Shown here in pieces: positions 24,361-35,714 of a stretch of DNA of 64,000 bases. The notes under the pieces are model-generated. The model had not been told where the DNA came from and made no database searches. It saw only the letters and a list, made by a program, of their open reading frames with translations. Made by a program: the position numbers and the translations under genes. Each line of letters opens with the position of its first letter. The stretch's first letter is position 1. Source of the stretch: Bugulina stolonifera (Eukaryota; Bryozoa; Gymnolaemata; Cheilostomatida; Bugulidae); the NCBI GenBank assembly GCA_935421135.1, contig OW285188.1, forward strand, positions 6,686,733 through 6,750,732, written 5' to 3'.

Positions 24361-24847
24361 CAGGGATTCCCAGCCTGGGGTACATGTACCCCTAGGGGTA
24401 CATTTTAGAAATCTAGGGGGTACAAAACAAGTTATCAAGTTAATGCATTTTGACAGTGATTTTCAGTTGCAGACCACTAATTATGAATTATCATTATCTG
24501 CTACTGAGTTGAACATCAAATGGCTCACTGATGAAAATGAAGTTGAGCTAAACCAGTGTGAAAGCCATAAAACACTACAATCGATGAAAGTTACAGTGCA
24601 CAGTTAATTGATACATAAAAAATTCATACCATACTGCATTTATTTACCTGAAGCATTTTGATCAAGTATACAGTCATTTACATGCAATATTTTAATCGAA
24701 TTAAGCCAAAGATACCCTTGATTAAACCCAGTTTTACAGAGGAATACGTTGTTTGTTACAAAGGGGTATATTGTTTGCTACAAAGGGGTACGTTGTTTGC
24801 TACATGACTGCTAAGGGGTACTTAGGCTAAAAAAGGAGGAACCCCTG
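24361..24847. mobile_element. 487-bp hAT-type non-autonomous element with 8-bp TSD
   Basis: The ends CAGGGATTCCC and GGAACCCCTG form an imperfect terminal inverted repeat, and the exact 8-bp repeat ATGTAAAC stands on both sides (24353-24360 and 24848-24855). Subterminal DNA is full of GGGGTAC motifs in both orientations. It sits just upstream of the CDK20 start codon. No intact transposase is present. Confidence 0.92.
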
Positions 24848-25710
24848 ATGTAAACAAACAACCAATTTCCCAAGCTATTGTGGTTCTAGAACATACATGT
24901 ATTTATGCAGCCTCACAGCAAAAATGGAAAAATGATAGTGTATTTCAGTGTGTTCAGAATAACATTGTACTGTCCAACTGTAGGTACTGCACAGCCGACA
25001 CACCAAATACACTGTACTGACTACATATAGCCAAGAACTCTAAATTGCCAGCAGAGTCCTAGGATAGTTTCTAAGAGGGGGTACAAGCTACTGAATGGGA
25101 GTATGGTGTAGCTAATTATGAGTGTGAGCTATTCTGCTAGTGCATTGACCAATCTCTCCACTGCCACTAAAATGCATAGCTATGCTAGGGTTGCGATGTC
25201 AAAGAATCTGGTGGTAAAGCAAGTAGATGGCATAACTACAATGACAACGCTAGGACGATTCTTATATTGACCACCTTTGGAGTGAGTAGAGCCTGTGGGA
25301 CTTCTGTTATCCATTAATTATTTTGGTTGATAAATGATCATCCTGGTCAGCCATGTTTGATATGAATCAGATCATGATACACTAGTGATTCCACTCACAA
25401 TGATCATAAAGATAATCATAAGATAAATAATTACATAATAATTATACAATTTATATAATTTATGTGAGGTTACAACTTTTTGCCAAAGTTTATGTGAGCT
25501 TACAACGATTATATCATTATTCATTTTATGTTATCATAATCATAATCAACTAACATCAACATCTGCAACGCGCTAGACCGCCTAGGAGGCAGTGGTTAGC
25601 AGGGTGGAATACTTTGTTTCAGTAGAAAGCCTGTGCTGGCTATTTAGGGGCAGAGTAGATACCTGGATTGTACCCATCCAAATAATTTCATTAGGCGGAT
25701 GCCTACCTGT

Positions 25711-26480
25711 TTAGATAATCTGTTTGATCACTATTCTTGAGATCTCGTATGGTACAGGGGAAGAAACTGTTGTGGAAGGAATTTCCACTTGCTCGGACAG
25801 ACCGTAAACTCTCCTCAACTTTGCTCTTGACTGAACAGTATATTCTTGTTGGTTCATTAGCACACCATATGACTCACAAAGGGCAGGGTGAGCATTTTTT
25901 TGGACAGGATCTCGTGTGACAACCTGACACAAGACATTCTCTCCTTTCCGGCAGTGGGTGTAGCTTAAGCTTTCCTTTGGCTTCAGAAACACCTCTTCTT
26001 TGATATTACATATTATACACACGCCTTTATGTTGTACAAGTCCATGTGTTTCAGTCTCTTTAACCGAGGTGTACTCAAGATGCGGTAGACAGAGTAATTT
26101 GTGGGCTGTGAACTTTGTATTCTCAGGGGCCCAATACAGTGAGCGCCGGACCATTTCTATCTGATCTTTTTAGCTATATGGGTCTCATATTTGGGATTAG
26201 ATTGTAGAGCAACACCAACACTTTAATCTGTGTGTTCCAGAATAGTGTCATTTAGACTGTACTTTGGTACATCTTTTTGGGGCTTTAATGCAATTATTTG
26301 ACATTTTCTGGTGCTGGAACTCATTTCAGACACTGTTGCCCATCTGTGCAGTGAGTTTAGATTATCTTGATATCTCTGTTCATCAGTTTGATCTGACACT
26401 GGTACAACAGATTATCATCGGCAAAGAGTCCAACACCAGCTGAACAGTTGATATAAATACTCAGGCAGGTCTTTGTCATG
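25711..26480 (-). pseudogene. Non-LTR retrotransposon reverse-transcriptase relic
   Basis: Read on the minus strand in broken frames, the region shows GVGLFADDNLLYQ (the RT palm motif in the form FADD) and LNSLHRWATVSEMSSSTRKC. It continues as RRSLYWAPENTKFTAHKLLC, PHLEYTS and HGLVQHKGVCIICNIK, which match the conserved C-terminal part of jockey/CR1-like RTs. Stop codons and a frameshift separate the pieces. The 5' part of the element is missing, and it ends in non-coding DNA toward 25650. Confidence 0.8.
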
Positions 26481-26666
26481 TGATTAAAAAAAATAAGTTT
26501 ATATTACCTGTCGAAGGTAATATTAAATTATTTAATATAAACTTATTTTTTGAATCAAATGACAATATAATATTCATATTGATACTCTATTAGCATAGTT
26601 TTAAGTTATCACTTGCTATCATAGCAATTTCATTCGCAATGTTTATGTCACTTTGTTACTCTTACC

Positions 26667-29600
26667 CAGTGCTTAAATTGTGGGGGGACGCCGGGGGACG
26701 GCGTCCCTAATAAAAATTAGCCAGGGGGACGCTCTGCAATAACGTCCCCCCACTTCATAATCAGAAAGTTGTCCTCTCTCTTCGGCATTAAATATGCGCC
26801 TCCATAGTATCGTTCTATTGATACAAAAGTAGCTAACAAGCAACGGACCGTTTCAAGTTTGTTTCATATATGGCTTTCTCGGTTCAAGTTTCTTAATTAT
26901 TTGGTAGTTTCCTGAGGAATTGGTCAACGGTTTCTGAAGATGGTCATGTTAAAATCTTAATAATATTAAATTAATGTTCTTGAAATGCGTTCACGTGTAT
27001 TCTCTCATTACAATAAAAAGCTTTAATGGTTCTATAACACAAATCATGTAGATTTAATAATTACCATTGTTGGCTACGCAGTTAGATTTGAATGTTTTTC
27101 TGGCACCAAGACTAGAAGAGTCAGAGGTAAATACAAACTTAAACTAGCACTAGCAGTGCACTGCAATACTTTCAATTTGACGTTATTTTTAGTATTTACA
27201 ATTGTGATCATGATTACACCAGCTGGTGGCCTACTCTACTGGCTATTCTTCATCCTTCACTTAGAGCAGACAAGGCTGATAGTAACTATCTAGCTATCAT
27301 AGTTAGATAGATGTTACTGGATTGTAGCTAGGATATCTTGTCTTGGCTAAGTTCCTTGGTTCCAGGTTAAAAGTAAAGAGGAATTATCACAGTTGCAAGT
27401 CTTTTTTGCTAGTTCTATGGTCTCAGCGAGCTCCTAAACAGTTCTGATTAGAAAGCTGTGCAGAAACTTGTTAGTATTACAGGCAGCAGAATTGAAAGCA
27501 TTAGCATGTTTGGTGTTAATATCAAGTGTAGATATAGGATTTGAAAAGAAAGATTCATGCTCCAGGATAGTGTAGAAAATATAAATTGTATCACAGTTTT
27601 CATTGTACAATTATTTTTACTAATTATTAAACTAAATAATATAATTTGCTAAGTAATCCAAATAATTCCATACATTTGTGATTATGATTAGACAAGTCTT
27701 CCAGTACAGTTGGTGCTGGTAGCCTACTCAGCTGGCTATTCTTTGTCCTGGGCTTAGTTAATGCAGACAGGCTGATAGCTAGATATTACTGGATTGTAGC
27801 TAGGATTATATCATGTTTGTCATTGCACAATCATTTTGATTATCATTGAGTTACATAATTTGCTAAGTAATCTAAATAATTTGATACTTAGTACTTTGTT
27901 AAATTTATAGGACTAATAAATGACTATAATAATGCTATTTATTTTATTATTAGTTATATATTTTATCACAGGCATCACTAAGTGTTCAATTCTTTTGAAT
28001 GTAAAATAGAAACAAACATAGTAATTTTTCTGTGCACATAATAGGACACTGGTACTCACTGGCTGCTAAGTTAGAGAGTGTAATCATACGTATAATCAGC
28101 ATCAAACCAGAGAGCTTATATGTGATAACACAACATCAATTAAGACAGCTAAAGGCAGAGATGTCTGCAAGTGTTCTTTTGGACACTCAAGTCGTCATGG
28201 CCAATTCTTAGTCGCAGGTCAATTCATTTTTAATGGCTAATCAAATCTTTGAAGCTAGAAGTAAAATCTTTGCATGGCCCCAGAAGAGAAACTCAAGTTT
28301 TTATCAAATTATCTAGACCAACTGCAAGTCAAGTTAAATTCTTTCGTTATTTAGCTCAAGATTTTTGTAGAGTTATTTGAGCTACTATTTAAATTTTGTG
28401 AAACTCAATAGTGTCAGAAGTTCAGTCTTTGAAAGCGAAATGTCACTGTTTTAGTATGAAATAGATCCTATGTTCTGATTTTACTGATTTTGATTGTGGT
28501 TATCTCTATTCGTTGCACTTTACAGCTTCTCGAAGAAAACTGAGTTGAGAGTTCTTGTACATAGCCATCGCAATTGAATTCCTCAGCGTTTGATAGCTAC
28601 TGCATATTGTTATGTCCTGAACCGACACTCCCGATTGACTATAACTCTAACTAACTTAAAATAAACAGTCTCCTTATTGCGTTATCTTGTCTCGTATGCA
28701 TTGCAGCGTGAATATATATGTTTCCCCTTCGGGTTTCTTTTATTGTGTACCTTTTGTTAACCTACATGCTGTTGGCTGTTGCTACATGCCTTGATCACTA
28801 TAATATTGTCTATTTTCATTAGTCTGAAATGTAGCAGTGCTTGTAATCCGAGACCGTTTTGTATTTGCTGTAACTCACACCCCTTTTGGTCCGAGACCGA
28901 CCTAATATACTTGTTAACTTTTTTACCTTAGTTTAAAACTGATTTCATAATACAAGGTGCACAATTTTGCATTCTGACTTCAGTTGTATGTAGGCTGTTG
29001 TTCAATAAAGTGCTCTTACAATTTGAACTATACAGTGTCTTACTGTTTACTGCTAACAGTAGGGTATCAGGCACCTCCCCTGACCTTGAATCAACTCTGT
29101 GGCTTCAATGTGGCATCTCTTCTGGTAAAGACAATATAACTTAACAATTAAAATTTTCTGGTGTCAATACATTAGCTATAGCCCAAAAAGTATCATGTTA
29201 TTAAAAAAATATACAATATTTTGTACCAAGTAGGCTAATGCCAACAAAAGAAATTTTAAGAATCTCAGAGACTCTAAACAGTTTGGTGGCCGAGATTCCA
29301 CCCTGCACCTGGGGTGCATTGCACTATATTGACTGGGAGCTTACCCACTTAATTTGTTTCTCTTCGATCACTGGTGATAGCTAATGATGCGAGTGTGAAG
29401 AAGATTTTACTAGTAACAAGTAGTACTGGTACTTTTTTGCTACTAGTAGTAATAAAAACCTTTTTACAGCTTGCTAACTAGCAAGTTCCTACTAATATGC
29501 CACTACTGATCTCACTCACAATAATAGTGGCCCAATAATAACATCTTTTAGTAGCAATAGTAGTAGTACAAAGACTTATTCATAGTGCTAGTGCTCACCA

Positions 29601-29882
29601 CAAGTAGTTGCTCTTTACTACTACTGCTAATAGTATCAGTACACTCTACCTAGTATTGCTACTGCTGATCTGCAAAAACTGACTGCTCAATAGACAAATT
29701 CCTTGCAGAAAGACATCATCAAAGCTCATCTCAAACTTTTCCAGAACATGTCTCTAGAAGCTTTTTTGCAAAATTTTCCGCTCGCGCGGGGCTAAGCGGG
29801 GGTGCCCACACCCCGCCCCCGCACCCCCTCCCACCCTCATCAGCTCAGTCCCCCCACTTCTTAATTTACAATTTAAGCACTG
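26667..29882. mobile_element. 3.2-kb non-autonomous hAT element with perfect TIR and 8-bp TSD
   Basis: The element starts CAGTGCTTAAATTGT and ends with the exact reverse complement ACAATTTAAGCACTG. The 8-bp repeat CTCTTACC flanks it on both sides (26659-26666 and 29883-29890). GC-rich subterminal blocks (GGGGGACGCC near the left end, CCCCGCCCCC near the right) enclose AT-rich DNA. No frame of 60 codons exists inside, so it is a long deletion derivative or has captured other DNA. Two segments, near 27220-27330 and 27705-27820, are diverged direct repeats (both contain ACTGGATTGTAGCTAGGAT). Confidence 0.95.
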
Positions 29883-30725
29883 CTCTTACCAAAAAAAGTA
29901 GATTTGGATGTTCTCAAAACGTTCAATTGATTTGAGGTTTTAGTTGTTTCCAGTCAACGAATAAACAAAGATATTATAATCATGGAGTCTATCGCGAGTC
30001 AGTTTGAGTCATTTTAGAACTTTTTAATGCAACGATGGCCAATCAAATAGTGGAAATTCTTGAGCTCACCAATAATGATTGATATTCCGAATAAAAATTC
30101 TAATTGGCCAACATTTGGCCAATAATAAGTCGCAGTACATCATAGCAGTACGTAAGAAAGAAAAACCATAGAGTTATCTCCCCTACCTCTATGAGACAAA
30201 CCAATGGAGTTGGCTAGGCTGCAATTATCTAGTTTACTCAGGAAACTTGGTATCTAGGAACTAGGATAGACTAGACCGTTTGATGTCGTATGCTATATTT
30301 TGTTTATCTTTTAATTTCCAGCTGACAGCTGTATTTGGTTAGCTCTACAACATTGCATCCTATAGAGCTCTTTACCTGGCAATACACAAACACAAGACAA
30401 TTCACTTCAGTGAGTGTTAGTGTAATAATTATAATAACATAAATAATTATAATAATAATTATAACATAATATTATGATTAAATAATTCATATGTTCCATG
30501 TTGATAATCAATAACAGTAATTATTATTAGTATTATTATCATGACAAATTAATATTGTAATAATATTAATTCAAACTATTTTTATAATTATTTATATTTT
30601 ATTAAATTATTATATTAATAGAAATAGTTATAGTAAAGTATAACAACAAAATTAAAATTAATATTAATTATGCAATACTTTATTTTATACATTAATATTA
30701 ATAATTGATAATAATTTAATACCGT

Positions 30726-30798
30726 AATGGGCCTATAAAATTATATATAGGCCTAATAATAATAGTTATTCAAAATTATATAATTTTGTAGGCCCATT
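30726..30798. repeat. 73-bp inverted repeat in AT-rich DNA
   Basis: AATGGGCCTATAAAATTATA and its near-complement TATAATTTTGTAGGCCCATT (30779-30798) form 20-bp arms with one mismatch around a 33-base loop. This is probably a MITE remnant or a local inversion. Confidence 0.8.
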
Positions 30799-31409
30799 AT
30801 TATATAGCTATCCATTACCATTAGGACTATCTTATGGCTATAGTTAATAGCAGAAGTATAGGCCTAATCATGTTATTTGACAACCATAGTAATAGTCATA
30901 GTGGAAAGAGGATCTCCTCTCCCAGCAGTTGTACTCAATTTGTTGCTCATAAGTTCATCATAGTCATAGGTGCTAATAATGGACCATAATTTCCTTCAGA
31001 GGATATTAGTCACATGGGAAGTGTCTTAATGATCATGTATCTATTACGCAGCAGTTGTACTTGAGTCTATCCCAAGCAGCAGCAAAACTCTGTAACTTTT
31101 CCCTCCTTTTGGTTTTAGTTTACAGATGAACAAGCAGGTTAGAGAGAATAAAAGTTCCTCGCTCTATCATAGTGTCAACAACTGCCGACCAGTTACACTG
31201 GCCAGTATTCCATGCAAGATGAAGATATAAATAGAATGAAAATGCTCTTTTTTACCAAATCTGACTCCTGTGAGTTCTTAGTTCAGGTGGTCTTTGGGTT
31301 GTCATCCGAGCAGTTATGAACTGTTGACCATAAGATGATGGCAATAGCTGGGTTGTATTTTAGTTTGTGGCTTGCTGGTCATTTACCTCTTTTAACTGAT
31401 GACACTGGA

Positions 31410-31551
31410 ATGGCCGAAGGCGAAGACTCCCACAAAACCCTCAATAATACAGATAATTGCACGACTGATGACCCTGTTACTTGTGCAAACCCTTTAAATC
31501 ATTTAGAGAACCCACCTCTAGGATGTCCCAATTATTTAGTAACAGTGTTCG
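31410..31551 (+). CDS. Tentative first exon of the zinc-finger gene
   Basis: A frame from ATG 31410 (MAEGEDSHKTLNNTDNCTTD), also open from ATG 31335, runs to a GTAGGA site at 31552. Joining 31551 to 31591 across a 39-bp intron that ends TTTTTAAG stays in frame with the downstream exon. A 39-bp intron is far shorter than any other here, so the stretch may instead be a 5' UTR frame. Confidence 0.3.
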
Positions 31552-31592
31552 GTAGGAGAATAATATGTACAAACCTGTGGTGTTTTTAAGGT

Positions 31593-33831
31593 ATGACTCG
31601 TGCATCACGTTCAAAAAGCAGGAGAGTGGATAGTATAAAGCATGAAACATCAAAGCCTATTCGTCAATCTACTCTGAAGTCTTCCAAGCCCAGTAGCAGT
31701 TATAGTCAAAACATAGACACTTTAACATGTGGTGAGTGAAAGCCTATGCACATGTTGATCTTGTTACGCGGTGTTGTTATGGTTTGTCCAGTCTCCCATT
31801 TTTTGTTGGTCTCCTAGCTGCCTACCTCAACCGAGCACATGGTTGCTCCCAGTGTGTCGATTTGTTATGTTATCCTACTTAGGTACTCTGCTTGCTGATC
31901 ATGTACAATGTACCATGTGTCTATGCTACATTATTTGTTTCAGAGACTGGAGGTACTAATGAGACCACTTCAGGTGTAGTCTCTCCTCCACAGTCCCCAC
32001 CTGCCGCTAGGCTTAGAAGGCTTGGAGTGAGGCAGGCAGAGGACCACTACTCCACTGATACAGATTTATTAGAATCTCAGGCTAAAACTGTGCAAGATGA
32101 TAAAGATACAACTATTCCACTGCCAGTTAGTTGGTTATGTCAGCAGAATAACTTGATGTTCAACTTGTGCTGTACGAGTATATTGTTATATATTCTTGCT
32201 GTAGTTCTGTAACTATATAACGCTTGTAGAGAATGTGTACACTCTACATAGCTTGTGGTGTATGCACCATATACAAATATAATTATTTCATGTCTGTCTA
32301 ATCATAGGTCAAGAGGTCAAGGGTGAGAGACCGATATTTGCTGGCTCGTTCTGCTTCTGAAGAAAATCTACAAAAGTTGCTTAAAAGCTTCATGGACAAG
32401 GAGAGCTCACAAATGAGTGCTTTCCAGTCTCCCACTACCACTGTTAGTCTAACTATTACTGCATTTAGTAGTGCTACTATACTACTCCCACTACCACTGT
32501 TACTCTAACTATTACTGCATTTAGTAGTGCTACTATACTACTCCCACTACCACTGTTACTCTAACTATTACTGCATTTAGTAGTGCTACTATACTACTCC
32601 CACTACCACTGTTACTCTAACTATTACTGCATTTAGTAGTGCTACTATACTACTCCCACTACCACTGTTAGCCTAACTATTACTGCATTTAGTAGTGCTA
32701 CTATGCTACTCCTACTACATATAGTTGTACTAATTTTACCTGCTACAACCACTACATTATAATAATACGTACGACGTTACCACCACTTAAATGGTGACAA
32801 CACATCCATTCCTACACTGTTGCTACTAGCACTAGTACTTCTAGTCAGAATTACACTAACATTGTCATTTCTTATTTTCTAGGTAAGTAAATCTAAGAAT
32901 GCTGCTACCTCACTCAATCCACTAGGTAGGACTAAAGTATTAGACTGCCCAGTATGTCATAAAGTCTTTCTCAGTTTCCATGGTCATGACCTTCACCTAG
33001 AGAAACACGAAGGTACGGCAATCAAGTGCTGGCTCTGTAATCTCAGATTTAGCTCCAACAAGAGCCTTATTCAACATACAAGGTCAGTCTGTTCACTGTA
33101 ATGATGACAGAATATTGTAGATGGTAGAATGTTAATGTTGGTGTTAGAACATCTAACACTGTAAACTTTTACTCTGCTTCTTTAATAGGTCTACTACTCT
33201 ACACACAGGCCTCATCATTCATATTTGTGCTCACCTCTTTGTATGATTATTTGTGAACTAATGAGCTAAACTTCTATTTTTTAGGTTACGTCACAACAGG
33301 AAAAGACAAGCGGAGGAAATGGCTGGACGAGGTTTTCACAATCTCATATTTGTTGACTTCTCTTGCGACAAGTTCCCGATCATATCACAAAGGTACTGTG
33401 AGAAGAACTCTGTTCAAGCTGCCTGTCACATACACGACTACTCTTGTTCTATGTGTAGCAAGTCATTCCCTAGCCAGCGTTCTTTACAACTACACACCAG
33501 TCGATATCACTACTATCCATCCAAATACATATGTACTCACTGTAATCAAGACTATAGAAGTAAGGCCAGCCTAGATAAACACAAACACAAGTATAGTGAA
33601 AGTTTCACTAAGAAAATATATCTCACAGATTCCAAGAGGAAATATCTAAGAGCCCTGTCACTCATGCCACTATGTGCTTCCGACTCATTCAATTCACAGC
33701 TCACAGAATCATCAGAGGTTAATATGGCCTACTATCTCAAACTTAGGGAGGTGGAGACAGCCACCCAACTTTTGTATAAAGTCCACAGTGATCCCGAGCA
33801 GGATGAAGATTCCGACTCTACCAACTCTTAA
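31593..33831 (+). CDS. C2H2 zinc-finger protein, four fingers, unassigned
   Basis: Five exons: 31593-31731, 31944-32125, 32308-32442, 32883-33082 and 33285-33831 (TAA). They are phase-consistent and give 400 aa from ATG 31593. The N-terminal 150 residues are Ser/Thr/Arg-rich and probably disordered. Fingers are CPVCHKVF..HLEKH, CWLCNLRF..HTRLRH (split by an intron), CSMCSKSF..HTSRYH, and a degenerate CTHCNQDY..HKH. Between fingers 2 and 3 lies a distinctive block, FVDFSCDKFPIISQRYCEKN, that is not a finger and looks conserved. The C terminus is acidic (DPEQDEDSDSTNS). It is probably a nuclear nucleic-acid-binding protein; I cannot name the orthologue. The donor of exon 3 (32442) lies inside a 56-bp tandem repeat. 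AATAAA at 33841 lies ten bases past the stop. Confidence 0.88.
32430..32709. repeat. 56-bp tandem repeat beginning inside an exon
   Basis: Five copies of a 56-bp unit start at 32430, 32486, 32542, 32598 and 32654. The first copy supplies the last 13 coding bases (TCCCACTACCACT) and the donor GTTAGT of the zinc-finger exon. In copies 2-4 the donor is GTTACT and in copy 5 GTTAGC, so only the first copy keeps the functional hexamer. Confidence 0.96.
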
Positions 33832-33840
33832 ACTACAATG

Positions 33841-33846
33841 AATAAA
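33841..33846 (+). promoter_or_regulatory. Probable poly(A) signal of the zinc-finger gene
   Basis: AATAAA lies 10 bases after the stop codon, followed about 25 bases later by a T-rich stretch (CTTTCATTTCTGTTGTTGATTT). It would give a very short 3' UTR. Confidence 0.55.
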
Positions 33847-34252
33847 ATGAAACACAATGACTTCCCTCTTTCATTTCTGTTGTTGATTTTTATTGGTTAC
33901 ATTACAAGTTAGATGAGGTTAAATTGTTATATTTTGAAAATAATTCTTGTTACAAATAAATCTCATACTTTGTTATATTATATAATAATGTACATCTCCT
34001 ATGGTTCACCCCACGACTTACAGCATACTGCCTATCTACTATTTACATCTAACCATGACAGAAATTTGAACGTTGAAGTTGCTTCCCTCCATCAGAATAG
34101 ACCAGACTACTAAATTGGCTGACAGTGTTTACATGTAACACCTTGAGTGGTCCAGTATAACATTAGAAGAAGGTGCAACAGCTAACATCTCTGAAACACT
34201 GTACAGCATCACGAAGCTGAGCAATAATAAATACATGTCGCCCTCCAAATGG

Positions 34253-35714
34253 CTACTGGGTCCTGTCTGGGTCTCTTGCTGCTCGGTATCTTTTCATCTC
34301 AACATCAAATGTTTTGCTCAACTCAACCATGAGCAAGCCTTTAAATCTCTGCAAAAAAGAACATCATAAAGAAATTTATAACTAGAATTATTTTGTAAGG
34401 GGGTTTGGCCATTTTCTATATACATAATGTGTTTTTAGCAAGGAATTCATCTTTGTACAGTCAGAGACTTGTTTCAAATCCATGAAAATACCAGTCCCTG
34501 ACTGGGGTTTGAACCCGAGGCCTCTACAGCACCTAATCGCTCAAAGATAAATTCCTTGCTACAAATACATTATAGAATTACAATGTATTTTGTACTGACC
34601 ACTTCGATAGGTTAGAATGCTTAGTTGCTATGGCAATCATAAACAGATGCTTACATTAAGACTTTCACTCTTCCCTTTGACTTCTTCATTCTTCTGCAAT
34701 GCCTTTTCCATGCTGTGTTTAGTGTAGAGCTGAGGGTTCTTTCCTTGATCTATATAACTGCAACAATAATAATACAGTATTCAACACAATATAATGTACA
34801 TGTGTATAGTAAACACTATTTCTTTCTTGTTAAATTAGAATCACTAGCATTATTAACTGTGAGTCACAGTATGAAGAAGCACTACATACTCGAAGACGCC
34901 GATGGGAACTTGAATATCTTGCACACATGTTCTCAGTCGATCAATCTCTTGCATCTCCTGAACCAATGAGTTGCTACAAAATAGTAAACAAAGCACTACA
35001 GAGACAGCACTACAGAGAGGGCACTATATGGGTATCTTCTAGCACATCTAGTTAAGCTTACAACACTACCCTACAACCCTACCTTACAACCCTACCCTAC
35101 AACCCTACCTTACAACCCTACCCTACAACCCTACCTTACAACCCTACCCTACAACCCTACCTTACAATCCTACCTTAAAACCTTAGAATGTTTTGGGGGT
35201 GCAACAGATGAGCATTTGACTCAAGTTATCTGCAAAGAGCAGATTAATAAAATACATGTATCTACTCTCACTTCTAACCAGATTGTGATGCGTACAAACT
35301 GTTAATTCTACATATCGTCTTTTACACAGTACCCTAGTCAGCAGAGCTACTCAGACAAGAAGAGACGGCAAGGATATATCAATTCAATTATTGGTTTAAT
35401 AAAAAAATAGAGGCTCAAATTCTGGAGCTTCAAACATTATTACTGTTACCAATACATTATTGGTAGGAAAGGGCATACATACTAAGATAGGCTTAGTGTC
35501 TTATTGTCTTTCTATTCCCATCTAAGAACCACGTACCTTTTATTGTAAGACAACACGCTGAAAGAAGGAAAGCTGTATTAAATACTAACATTTTTCCATT
35601 GAGAACATTCTGGCCTTGTGGTTGAAAATCACTTGCAATTATCCCCAGCTGACGTGAATGCTCTATTAACATCTCTAACTGTTGTTCCAACTCTTCCAGC
35701 TTATTCTCTGCCAT
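34253..35714 (-). CDS. MED10: Mediator complex subunit 10
   Basis: Four minus-strand exons: 35714-35590, 34973-34890, 34757-34655 and 34348-34253 (TAG). The model gives 135 aa, the same length as human MED10. MED10 (Nut2 in yeast) is a middle-module subunit of Mediator, which links transcription factors to RNA polymerase II. Family hallmarks are LEELEQQLEMLIEHSRQLGI with DFQPQGQ at the N terminus, QEIDRL..VQDIQVPIGVFDYIDQGKNPQLYTK in the middle, and RFKGLLMVELSKTFDVEMKRYR at the C terminus. All junctions close in phase. Intron 1 holds a CCCTACCTTACAA minisatellite. Intron 3 (34654-34349) holds an inverted-repeat element with a tRNA-like B box. Confidence 0.97.
34424..34573 (-). mobile_element. 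Inverted-repeat element enclosing a tRNA-like B box
   Basis: 32-base arms (34424-34455 and 34542-34573) are reverse complements with three mismatches and share the core TAGCAAGGAATT. On the minus strand the interior reads GCGATTAGGTGCTGTAGAGG, then GGTTCAAACCCC, which fits a tRNA D-arm and a polymerase III B box. A related copy at 57985-58130 shares the interior but not the right arm. It lies in MED10 intron 3. It could be a tRNA-derived SINE or a MITE that captured one. Confidence 0.65.
35064..35180. repeat. CCCTAC/CCTTAC minisatellite, MED10 intron 1
   Basis: Alternating ACAACCCTACCCT and ACAACCCTACCTT units (about 13 bp each, about 26 bp as a pair) occupy this part of the intron. Unlike most arrays here, it lies nearer the acceptor (about 90 bases upstream) than the donor. 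Confidence 0.9.

Larger units (their letters stand above)
24856..31592. other. Transposon-rich intergenic DNA
   Basis: Between the CDK20 start and the zinc-finger gene, the recognisable content is the hAT elements and the RT relic listed separately. The remainder (29891-31330) is AT-rich, with a hairpin at 30726-30798 and no supportable exon apart from the tentative upstream exon of the zinc-finger gene. Confidence 0.6.

Noticed and set aside
35064..35180. Interstitial telomere-like CCCTAC repeat
   Set aside because: Units are 13 bp with CCCTAC and CCTTAC alternating, not TTAGGG. It is an ordinary minisatellite.
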